Source: Methanocorpusculum sp.
GTDB taxonomy: Archaea; Halobacteriota; Methanomicrobia; Methanomicrobiales; Methanocorpusculaceae
Assembly (NCBI GenBank): GCA_029986975.1
Contig: DALTWR010000041.1
Span: forward strand, 1 to 7,403
Reading direction: 5' to 3'
Length of the DNA stretch: 7,403 nucleotides
Positions 1 to 4,924 of the stretch are shown piece by piece. A program made the position numbers and the translations under genes. Each line of letters opens with the position of its first letter. Position 1 is the first letter of the stretch. A model generated the notes under the pieces. It worked only from the letters and a program-made list of their open reading frames with translations. It was not told the origin of the DNA and ran no database searches.

Positions 1-489
1 ATCAACACCAATAGATGTTACATCGGAGCAGTCCAACTTATTATGAGCCTTCTTGACATAGTACTTCACAACACGAAATACCCTTTTATCTTCTTCATCA
101 ATGAGATTTCCTGCTTCGGAATACGTCATTGAATCCGTTAATAGTAGTATTAATACCTCCGTCATTAAGGTAAACCCACTTCCTTTCCTTGCCCAGGGAG
201 CCTCCACAACCTGGACTTTATTACATACTTTACAAAATATCCTTGGAAGCTGACAGTGAATATAGCACTTGTACTGGAAGAAGTTAAGATGCCGCCAGGT
301 ACGCTCATGAACGTCATGGATGCTTCCTGTTTCAGAACCACAAGTTGGACAGATAAATACTCCGTCTTCTTTAAATTTAACGTAGATATCCATTTGATGT
401 TCTTCTTTGGAGAAATCAATGTGGTCAACATACCAGGGAGATGTTATGTTCAAAGCCTGGGAAAAAAGATCTATTGTAGTCTGATCCAT
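1..489 (-). CDS. ISL3-family transposase, N-terminal 163 residues (runs off the window)
   Basis: This DDE-type transposase would cut and join the ends of its insertion sequence. The minus-strand frame is open from an ATG at 489 down to base 1 with no stop, so only the first 163 residues are seen; full-length family members have roughly 400. The N-terminal half has the ISL3 zinc finger: CPTC at residues 47-50 and CKVC at 86-89. Between them lie the TWRH segment (64-67) and the LPRIFC segment (81-86), and APWA follows at 97-100. A helix-turn-helix-like stretch follows at about 110-145. The visible part ends in IGVD (160-163), where the first catalytic Asp of the DDE domain is expected. No frameshift is visible, so the copy may be intact. 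A TATA-like box lies about 30 bases upstream, inside the element. Confidence 0.88.
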   Translation of the reverse strand, partial: MDQTTIDLFSQALNITSPWYVDHIDFSKEEHQMDIYVKFKEDGVFICPTCGSETGSIHDVHERTWRHLNFFQYKCYIHCQLPRIFCKVCNKVQVVEAPWARKGSGFTLMTEVLILLLTDSMTYSEAGNLIDEEDKRVFRVVKYYVKKAHNKLDCSDVTSIGVD

Positions 490-515
490 ACTCTATTGAT
501 ATGATGGAGTGGAAT

Positions 516-526
516 GGATATTAAGG
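516..526 (-). promoter_or_regulatory. Candidate TATA box for the transposase
   Basis: On the minus strand CCTTAATATCC is an archaeal-type TATA element centred about 31 bases before the transposase ATG at 489. That would give a leader of only a few bases. No Shine-Dalgarno is seen before the ATG, which fits leaderless translation. This is inferred from spacing and composition only. Confidence 0.35.
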
Positions 527-559
527 TGTCGGTTTTTCCCACTAAATGCCGAAGCGCCC
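525..559. repeat. Putative terminal inverted repeat of the ISL3 element
   Basis: The outermost bases of the element, between the transposase leader and the flanking gene. Read inward on the minus strand the sequence starts GGGCGCTTCGGCATTTAGTG and continues into a G/A-rich tract. Terminal repeats of ISL3 elements are typically a few tens of bases and begin with G residues. Only one end is visible, so its length is estimated. Confidence 0.5.
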
Positions 560-567
560 AGTATATT
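560..567 (+). promoter_or_regulatory. AT-rich box at the insertion junction: possible TATA element or target duplication
   Basis: AGTATATT lies directly against the presumed end of the insertion sequence and 21-30 bases before the two possible start codons (588 and 597) of the lipoprotein gene. It could be the TATA box of that gene, the 8-bp target copy of the insertion, or both. Anything that lay further upstream, such as the BRE or an operator, has been displaced by the element. Confidence 0.3.
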
Positions 568-596
568 CATATTTCAGAAAATACAACATGATATTC

Positions 597-1814
597 ATGC
601 AGAAGAAATGTATTCTTGCAGGAGTAATTTTACTTATTGCTCTCGCTGTTATTTTCACTGCCGGATGCGTTGGAGACGATACTTCGTCCGATAAAGCAAC
701 CGTTGAACTTGTGGAAATTGCAGCAGGACAGCAGGTAAATGCTCTCGGCTTAGGACAGATTGACGGGCTGATTAACTGGCAGCCCAATATCGCTGCAGCG
801 ACCGTTTCAGGTCTTGGAAAAGTAGTCAGTTACTCACAGGATTTACCGCGTACCGGGGATAAAAACTGGCATGACCACACCTGCTGTGTCTTCGGTGCAA
901 ACGAAGCAGGTCTGAAAAACAAAGACATGGCAACAGTATTAACCGGTCTGATGATTGTCGGAAATCAGTATGTAACTGACAATCCGGAAGCATCTGCTGT
1001 TTATGCTGCAGACTGGCTGTATGGTTCTACTAATCCTACGTTTGGTTCAAAGTCAGTTGATCCGGTAGAGATTCTTAAAGCATCTCTTCCTACGATTAAG
1101 TTCTTAAATGAAGTAACTGATACATGGCTTGCCAGCAACGCTGAGTTTGTTCAGATTGAACGTGATTTAGGTATCATCACCAATAATCTGAAGTCCACAA
1201 GCGATGAAGAAACCAAGGCTCTGATTTACGACCTTGCACCTTACAATGCAGCAAAGAAAATCATCTCTGAAAAGGGAACGTTCAAAGAACCGGTATCTGA
1301 CACTATTTCAGTCGGACATCTGATTAGCGACCACGGTTCAGCTCTTATTGTGCTTCTGAAGGACTGGAAGTACTTTAAAGACAACTACAACACCTACTTA
1401 AAACCAGTCGCCGAGAAATCAGGTCCTGTTGATAATGCAGAACTCTATGTAAACGGAAAGAAGATCTGTAACGTCAACATTGTGACCGGAACAGGCGGAC
1501 CTAATCTGATGACTATGCTTCAGACGAACTCTATTCAGTACGCTATTGCCGGAACGCCGCCGTATCTTACATCCATTGATGCACAGGCAGGATTAAAAAT
1601 CCTCTGTCCGATTATGACTGAAGGGTCGGCATTTGTTGTTGCGTCATCAGCGCCGGTAAACAACTGGAATGAGTTTGTTGAATGGGCAAAGTCACGCAGT
1701 GCTGAAGGAAAGAATCTGATTATTGCTGTTCCTCAGGTTCACTCTATTCAGGATGTTCTTCTTAAAGCAGCACTCGAATCTTCTGACATACGCTATGTGA
1801 TTAAATCCGTTTAA
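597..1814 (+). CDS. Lipoprotein related to NMT1/SsuA-type ABC substrate-binding proteins, with halves in swapped order
   Basis: Relatives capture nitrate, sulfonate, taurine or pyrimidine-type ligands outside the membrane for an ABC importer; no permease or ATPase gene is nearby. The ATG at 597 puts a signal peptide at residues 1-23 with lipobox TAGC (Cys24); ATG 588 would also work. An in-frame ATG at 546 lies inside the insertion-sequence end and is rejected. Residues 36-66 (VELVEI, QVNALGLGQIDG, NWQP) and 71-100, up to the HTCCV segment, match the part normally found in the second half of this family. They are followed by its usual C-terminal helices (to about 230). Residues 236-397 then look like the normal first half: SVGHLISDHGSAL, TGTGGPNLMTMLQT, YAIAGTPPYL, then SIQDVLLKAALE. 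The protein ends eight residues later. Either the gene is circularly permuted, or it is a two-domain gene that lost both ends. Ligand binding and function are unknown. Confidence 0.75.
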   Translation: MQKKCILAGVILLIALAVIFTAGCVGDDTSSDKATVELVEIAAGQQVNALGLGQIDGLINWQPNIAAATVSGLGKVVSYSQDLPRTGDKNWHDHTCCVFGANEAGLKNKDMATVLTGLMIVGNQYVTDNPEASAVYAADWLYGSTNPTFGSKSVDPVEILKASLPTIKFLNEVTDTWLASNAEFVQIERDLGIITNNLKSTSDEETKALIYDLAPYNAAKKIISEKGTFKEPVSDTISVGHLISDHGSALIVLLKDWKYFKDNYNTYLKPVAEKSGPVDNAELYVNGKKICNVNIVTGTGGPNLMTMLQTNSIQYAIAGTPPYLTSIDAQAGLKILCPIMTEGSAFVVASSAPVNNWNEFVEWAKSRSAEGKNLIIAVPQVHSIQDVLLKAALESSDIRYVIKSV

Positions 1815-1820
1815 TCACAT
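1795..1820 (+). terminator. Perfect 11-bp hairpin over the stop codon of the lipoprotein gene
   Basis: ATGTGATTAAA and TTTAATCACAT form an exact 11-bp inverted repeat around a TCCG loop. The stop codon (1812-1814) lies in the right arm, and the last codons are part of the left arm. A short T run follows at about 1829-1833. It could end transcription or protect the 3' end, or be the remnant of a rearrangement that truncated the gene. Confidence 0.5.
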
Positions 1821-1831
1821 TCCAACACTTT

Positions 1832-1863
1832 TTACTTCGACCATTTGTTACTATTTGAAGTAA
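1832..1863 (+). terminator. Second inverted repeat downstream of the lipoprotein gene
   Basis: TTACTTC (1832-1838) pairs exactly with GAAGTAA (1857-1863), and one G-T and one A-T pair extend the stem inward, leaving a loop of about 14 bases. It is the second of three inverted repeats in the 165-bp gap and probably adds to transcript-end structure. No long T tract follows directly. Confidence 0.3.
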
Positions 1864-1874
1864 CGAGCACACCT

Positions 1875-1908
1875 GTCATTTGCTTTTGTAAATGACTCTT
1901 AACCCTTT
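1875..1908 (+). terminator. Hairpin followed by pyrimidine-rich tract
   Basis: GTCATTT (1875-1881) and AAATGAC (1890-1896) are exact complements. A G-T and a C-G pair extend the stem to nine pairs around a TTTT loop. A pyrimidine-rich stretch (about 1897-1911) follows. This is the best terminator-like structure between the lipoprotein and flavoprotein genes. Confidence 0.45.
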
Positions 1909-1947
1909 CTCCATACTCTAAGCAGTTCATACCCCAGATAAAAGATA

Positions 1948-1958
1948 CCTCTAAATAC
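1948..1958 (+). promoter_or_regulatory. Candidate archaeal promoter of the iron-sulfur flavoprotein gene
   Basis: CTAAATAC (1951-1958) is centred about 25 bases before the ATG at 1980 and is preceded by CCT, which could act as a weak BRE. Transcription would start at or next to the ATG, giving a leaderless message. No Shine-Dalgarno is visible. GATAAAAG (1937-1944) is a weaker alternative that would give a short leader. Confidence 0.45.
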
Positions 1959-1979
1959 AATTACCGACAATAAAACAGT

Positions 1980-2540
1980 ATGACTAAAGTAATTGGTATT
2001 GTCGGTTCCGCCCGTAAAGGAAACGGTCTTGCACTCACGAAAGCAGCTCTTGACGGAGCAGCAGAAGCGGGAGCAGAGACCGAACTCATCAGACTTGCAG
2101 ACTTGGAAATCAAACCCTGTATCGACTGCGGCTATTGTAAAGCGCCGGAGAACAAATACTGTGTCCAGAAAGACGCAATGAACGCTATCTTCGATAAAAT
2201 CGAAGCAGCAGACAGCATTATCTTCAGCACACCGGTCTATTTCGGACGCGAAAGCGCAGAGTTCCTCTTATTCGTTGACCGTATGTACGCAATGGCACGG
2301 GCAGACTTCTCTTCAAAGCTTCCCAAAGACAAGAAGTTTGGAACGATTGTGACCATTGGAAGCATGGGAGAAGAAGTCGCAGAAAGTATTCATCAGACCG
2401 AAGCACGTATCTTCGGCGGCATGTTCGGCTGGACAGACTGCGGTCTTTTCTGGAAGAATATGATGCACGCAAAAGATGCAGCGGAAAAGAATCCGGAAAT
2501 AATTGCAGAAGCAAAAGCATTCGGAAAGAAGTTCGTCTGA
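1980..2540 (+). CDS. Iron-sulfur flavoprotein (Isf family, NADPH-dependent FMN reductase-like flavodoxin fold)
   Basis: A small cytoplasmic electron carrier with a flavodoxin fold, 186 residues, close to the usual Isf length of about 190. The N-terminus has a beta strand (VIGIVGSAR, 4-12) running into the phosphate-binding loop for FMN (GSARKGNG, 9-16). Cys47, Cys50, Cys53 and Cys61 form C-X2-C-X2-C-X7-C, the compact motif that holds a [4Fe-4S] cluster in Isf of Methanosarcina thermophila. STPVYFGR (83-90) is the usual second flavin-contact region. The family is known from methanogens, where it has been linked to ferredoxin-dependent electron transfer and to reduction of O2 or H2O2; the partner here cannot be read from the sequence. 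The gene stands alone, with its own candidate promoter and T-tract terminator. The start at 1980 gives a complete first strand and fits the promoter spacing. Confidence 0.88.
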   Translation: MTKVIGIVGSARKGNGLALTKAALDGAAEAGAETELIRLADLEIKPCIDCGYCKAPENKYCVQKDAMNAIFDKIEAADSIIFSTPVYFGRESAEFLLFVDRMYAMARADFSSKLPKDKKFGTIVTIGSMGEEVAESIHQTEARIFGGMFGWTDCGLFWKNMMHAKDAAEKNPEIIAEAKAFGKKFV

Positions 2541-2564
2541 ATTTTTTCCCTCATCTTTTTTTCC
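2541..2564 (+). terminator. T-tract terminator after the flavoprotein gene
   Basis: Two T runs (2542-2547 and 2556-2562) begin immediately after the TGA stop in an otherwise pyrimidine-rich stretch. Archaeal RNA polymerase can stop at such T tracts without a strong hairpin, and none is seen here. Confidence 0.55.
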
Positions 2565-2596
2565 ATCCGCCGTACAGGTTTCCTGCGTCTCTTTTA

Positions 2597-2620
2597 ATTG
2601 GGTGATTAATTGAGTGATTG
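2597..2620 (+). repeat. Two tandem copies of a 12-bp repeat upstream of the mutase gene
   Basis: ATTGGGTGATTA is followed directly by ATTGAGTGATTG, matching at 10 of 12 positions. It lies roughly 65-90 bases upstream of the candidate TATA box of the mutase gene, where an activator site could sit. It could also be a chance low-complexity duplication. Confidence 0.3.
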
Positions 2621-2683
2621 ACTGCTGCTTCATAGTCTCTGCTGCACATCAGTTTAGTATCTCTGACGCTTCCTCAAACGAAG

Positions 2684-2695
2684 TACTTAATCATA
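2684..2695 (+). promoter_or_regulatory. Candidate archaeal promoter of the mutase / homoserine kinase gene
   Basis: ACTTAATCATA (2685-2695) is TATA-like and centred about 30 bases before the ATG at 2720, so the leader would be absent or a few bases. The bases just before the ATG (ACAGT) are the same as those before the flavoprotein ATG, and no Shine-Dalgarno is present. Confidence 0.4.
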
Positions 2696-2719
2696 GAAAC
2701 AGCACATAATATACACAGT

Positions 2720-3886
2720 ATGAAATATATCCTCATCTTAGCAGACGGAGCGGCTGATGAACCGCTCGCCGAACTCGGCGGAAAAACGCCGCTCGAAGCA
2801 GCGGTAAAGCCGAATATGGATAGAATCGCACGTGAAGGACGGTGCGGAATGCTTCAGACGGTTGATTTATCCTTAACGCCGGGGTCTGATGTTGCCAACA
2901 TGTCCATCATGGGTTACGACCCGATGAAATACTACAGCGGACGCGGTGCACTCGAAGCTTTAAGTATGGGTGTTCCGTTCCCGGAAACAGATATGGCTTA
3001 CCGCTGCAACTTAGTCACCATCGAAGACGGAAAGATGAAAGACTTCTCTGCGGGGCATATCACGAGCGAAGAAGGAGCGGCGCTTTTTAAATCTCTGCAG
3101 GAAAAGTTCCCTGACTTTGCTTTCTATCCGGGTGTTTCCTACCGGAATATTGTGATGTTTCCAAACGCTGAAGGTTCTGTATCGTATCCGCCTCATGATA
3201 TCGTAGGAGAAGATATTGCACAGTATCTGCCGACCGGACCTGACGCAGAAAAACTTCTTGCCGCAATGAAGTGCGCAGAAGAAGTTTTCCGTGACCATCC
3301 GGTAAATAAGGCACGTATTGCCGCGGGAAAATCTCCGGCGACGGGAATCTGGCCGTGGAGCGGCGGAAAGAAACCGGCAATGCCCTCTTTTGAGAGCATC
3401 TACGGAAAGAAGGGCGCTGTTATCTCTGCGGTTGATTTACTCTTCGGCATCGCCGCATGTGCTCAGATGCAGATTATCAAAGTAGAAGGAGCAACGGGAT
3501 TTCTGGATACAAACTTCATGGGCAAAGCAAAGGCAGCAGTTGATGCAGTAAACAGAGGTGCAGACTTTGTGTATCTCCATGTCGAAGCAACGGATGAAGC
3601 AGGACATATGGGAAGTATTGAAGAGAAGATTAAGGCAGTTGAAAATCTGGATAAGGCTGTGGGATATATCTTGGAGAACTTCGACGGCGTTGTTATGCTT
3701 CTTCCAGACCATCCGACACCGATTGTAAAAAAGACGCATACTCACGACCCGGTTCCTTTTGCGGTCAAAGGTCCCGGATTTGCGGCTGACAAATGTCAGT
3801 GCTACTCGGAAAAAGAGTGTAAGGCAAACGGTGCTTTCGGTATGATGAAGGCAGCAGATTTGCTGAAGATGGTGTTTGAGAATTAA
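2720..3886 (+). CDS. apgM: Cofactor-independent phosphoglycerate mutase family; possibly the proposed homoserine kinase
   Basis: Alkaline-phosphatase-superfamily enzyme of COG3635, 388 residues. True mutases of this family interconvert 3- and 2-phosphoglycerate in glycolysis/gluconeogenesis using two metal ions and a phospho-serine. Visible residues: metal-binding Asp9 in LADGAAD, the nucleophile Ser62 in GSDVANMSIMGYDP (55-68), the SGRGALEA loop (73-80), HVEATDEAGHMG (287-298), PDHPTP (329-334) and THTHDPVPF (339-347) with the second metal set. The layout (FYPGVSYRN, HPVN, IWPWSGGKKP, GAVISAVDL, GATGFLDTN) recalls the subgroup annotated as 'proposed homoserine kinase' at least as much as the archaeal mutases. 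That role would place it in threonine synthesis and suit the neighbouring dapF. Family membership is clear; the substrate is not. The gene is complete, single and convergent with dapF. Confidence 0.85.
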   Translation: MKYILILADGAADEPLAELGGKTPLEAAVKPNMDRIAREGRCGMLQTVDLSLTPGSDVANMSIMGYDPMKYYSGRGALEALSMGVPFPETDMAYRCNLVTIEDGKMKDFSAGHITSEEGAALFKSLQEKFPDFAFYPGVSYRNIVMFPNAEGSVSYPPHDIVGEDIAQYLPTGPDAEKLLAAMKCAEEVFRDHPVNKARIAAGKSPATGIWPWSGGKKPAMPSFESIYGKKGAVISAVDLLFGIAACAQMQIIKVEGATGFLDTNFMGKAKAAVDAVNRGADFVYLHVEATDEAGHMGSIEEKIKAVENLDKAVGYILENFDGVVMLLPDHPTPIVKKTHTHDPVPFAVKGPGFAADKCQCYSEKECKANGAFGMMKAADLLKMVFEN

Positions 3887-3904
3887 CAATTCTTGTAACC
3901 ATTC

Positions 3905-3914
3905 CTCCTTTTTT
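3905..3914 (+). terminator. T-tract terminator after the mutase gene
   Basis: CTCC followed by six T residues (3909-3914) begins about 20 bases after the TAA stop at 3884-3886. It would end plus-strand transcription before the convergent dapF. A pair of 6-bp arms (ATTCAG 3918-3923, CTGAAT 3956-3961) lies just beyond. Confidence 0.5.
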
Positions 3915-3971
3915 GAAATTCAGTTGGTTGGTCAGTTATTATCCAAGATAAGGTGCTGAATAGTTACCAGT

Positions 3972-3999
3972 AAAAAAGAATTATCCGTTTTAGAACGGA
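3972..3999 (-). terminator. Hairpin plus T-tract terminator of dapF
   Basis: On the minus strand a 6-bp stem (arms 3994-3999 and 3984-3989, four-base loop) sits at the dapF stop codon. Seven bases later comes a run of six T residues (complement of 3972-3977). This is the most classical intrinsic-terminator arrangement in the window. Confidence 0.55.
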
Positions 4000-4793
4000 A
4001 TCTCGCCGGTATAAACCGTTTCTGCGGGTCCCGTCATTACCGGAATTTTCGCCGACACGGTAATATCAAGCGGTCCGCCTTTGGTAATTACGTGAATCAC
4101 ATCGCCTGTGACCTTCTTTTCGCGGGCTGCGATTAACGCAGATGCAGTTGAACCCGTTCCACAGGATAACGTTTCTCCTTCAACGCCGCGTTCAAATGTG
4201 CGGATAGTAATTTCATCTTCGCCGGTGACCTCAACGAAGTTTACATTTGTTCCTTCCGGATAAATCTTATTATGGCGAATCTCAGGCGCGACGCGGGAAA
4301 TATCAATCGCATCGACATCTTCAACAAAGACAACCGCGTGAGGAACGCCGGTATTTGCAGAATACACTTTCATTCCTGCAATTTCTGCTGAGTCCTGATA
4401 CACGGGTTCTCCCATCTCAATAGATGCCATGTAGTCTCCGTCATTGTCATATTCGCCGCGGACTGAAAGAACACCTGCTTTTGTTTCGACATAGAACTTC
4501 TTTGTCTTTGCATACTCATTGTCAGCCGCATATTTTGCAAGACAGCGGATACCATTTCCGCACATCTCCGCCTCACTTCCATCCGGCTGGAAAAGCCGCA
4601 TCCGAACTGCTGCCTTCTCTTCAGCTGAAGGGGAAATAAAGAGAATTCCGTCAGCTCCGATACCGAATTTTCTATCACAGTATGCTTCTGCAAAGTCAGG
4701 CTTCATCTCATCAGGAATGACGACGCCTTTCATCTCGTCAATGAGAACAAAATCATTGCCGTTTCCGTGCAGTTTGGTAAACGCTATAGACAT
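3990..4793 (-). CDS. dapF: Diaminopimelate epimerase
   Basis: Converts LL-diaminopimelate to meso-diaminopimelate, the direct precursor of lysine, in the cytoplasm and without a cofactor. At 267 residues it is of normal length. The two half-domains each supply a catalytic cysteine acting as acid/base: Cys78 in the MCGNGIRC motif (77-84) and Cys211 in ERGVEGETLSCGTG (201-214). Other family marks are HGNGNDFVLID (9-19), GIGADGILF (45-53), TGVPH (148-152) and GTNVNF (181-186). No residue expected for activity is missing. The start at 4793 gives the standard N-terminus, in which strand residues precede HGNGNDF. A TATA-like box lies about 29 bases upstream, so the message is probably leaderless. 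It is convergent with the mutase-family gene and divergent from the large unknown gene, sharing a 131-bp promoter region with the latter. Confidence 0.96.
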   Translation of the reverse strand: MSIAFTKLHGNGNDFVLIDEMKGVVIPDEMKPDFAEAYCDRKFGIGADGILFISPSAEEKAAVRMRLFQPDGSEAEMCGNGIRCLAKYAADNEYAKTKKFYVETKAGVLSVRGEYDNDGDYMASIEMGEPVYQDSAEIAGMKVYSANTGVPHAVVFVEDVDAIDISRVAPEIRHNKIYPEGTNVNFVEVTGEDEITIRTFERGVEGETLSCGTGSTASALIAAREKKVTGDVIHVITKGGPLDITVSAKIPVMTGPAETVYTGEIPF

Positions 4794-4818
4794 GCTTATA
4801 GTATTAGCGCGGATGACA

Positions 4819-4826
4819 GATAAAGG
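4819..4826 (-). promoter_or_regulatory. dapF: Candidate TATA box of dapF
   Basis: Read on the minus strand, CCTTTATC is centred about 29 bases before the dapF ATG at 4793. The predicted transcript would start within a few bases of the ATG, and no Shine-Dalgarno is seen between them. Confidence 0.45.
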
Positions 4827-4893
4827 AATGAGATAAGTCTGGTAAGACAGAGGTTCTGGAACGGATTTTTAGATACGCATGGGTGGAAAAAAT

Positions 4894-4921
4894 CATATAC
4901 AACTAACAATAAAATAAAAGG
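4894..4921 (+). promoter_or_regulatory. Candidate promoter and possible ribosome-binding site of the large gene
   Basis: CATATAC (4894-4900), preceded by an A run that could form a BRE, is centred about 28 bases before the ATG at 4925. AAAGG at 4917-4921 is the only Shine-Dalgarno-like sequence at a start in this window. It is only 3 bases from the ATG but 9 bases from an in-frame GTG at 4931. Either a leaderless start at 4925 or a led start at 4931 is therefore possible. Confidence 0.35.
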
Positions 4922-4924
4922 TTA

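Larger units (their letters stand above)
1..559 (-). mobile_element. ISL3-family insertion sequence, one end (partial)
   Basis: This is the transposase-start end of an ISL3-type insertion sequence; the rest lies beyond the left edge. It holds the 5' part of a leftward transposase gene and about 70 bases of leader. The outer boundary is put at about 559 because the outermost bases, read inward on the minus strand, begin GGGCGCTTCGGCATTTAGTG, which resembles the G-rich terminal repeats of this family. ISL3 elements usually duplicate 8 bp of target, and the adjoining bases 560-567 (AGTATATT) would be that copy here. The other end is not in the window, so neither the inverted-repeat match nor the target duplication can be confirmed. 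The boundary is good to a few bases at best. Confidence 0.75.

Noticed and set aside
165..504. Open frames 165-431 (minus) and 256-504 (plus) as small genes
   Set aside because: Both overlap the transposase reading frame, which has clear ISL3 zinc-finger motifs in the remaining frame. Their translations show no family features.
546..596. An upstream in-frame ATG at 546 that would lengthen the lipoprotein by 17 residues
   Set aside because: It lies inside the insertion-sequence end, would put charged residues before the signal peptide and has no ribosome-binding site. The ATG at 597 (or 588) gives a normal signal peptide.
1795..1896. Three consecutive inverted repeats as a CRISPR-like or mobile repeat array
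   Set aside because: The three repeats differ in sequence and there is no repeated unit with spacers.
1815..1979. Whether the missing second half of the binding protein continues after the stop through a frameshift
   Set aside because: Reading the three forward frames of the gap gives no motif such as QVNAL or GQIDG. The stretch is AT-rich with several inverted repeats, so it is not a simple frameshift.
2224..2633. Minus-strand frames at 2224-2520 and 2313-2633 opposite the flavoprotein gene
   Set aside because: They overlap a gene with clear motifs, have low-quality composition and no promoter, and 2313-2633 crosses the T-tract terminator.
3437..3889. 150-residue minus-strand frame opposite the mutase gene
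   Set aside because: It is the antisense of conserved metal-binding segments of the mutase. Its translation is rich in Cys, Phe and Arg, typical of an antisense shadow.
4519..4836. Plus-strand frame of 105 residues across the dapF start
   Set aside because: It is antisense to conserved dapF motifs and gives no recognisable protein.
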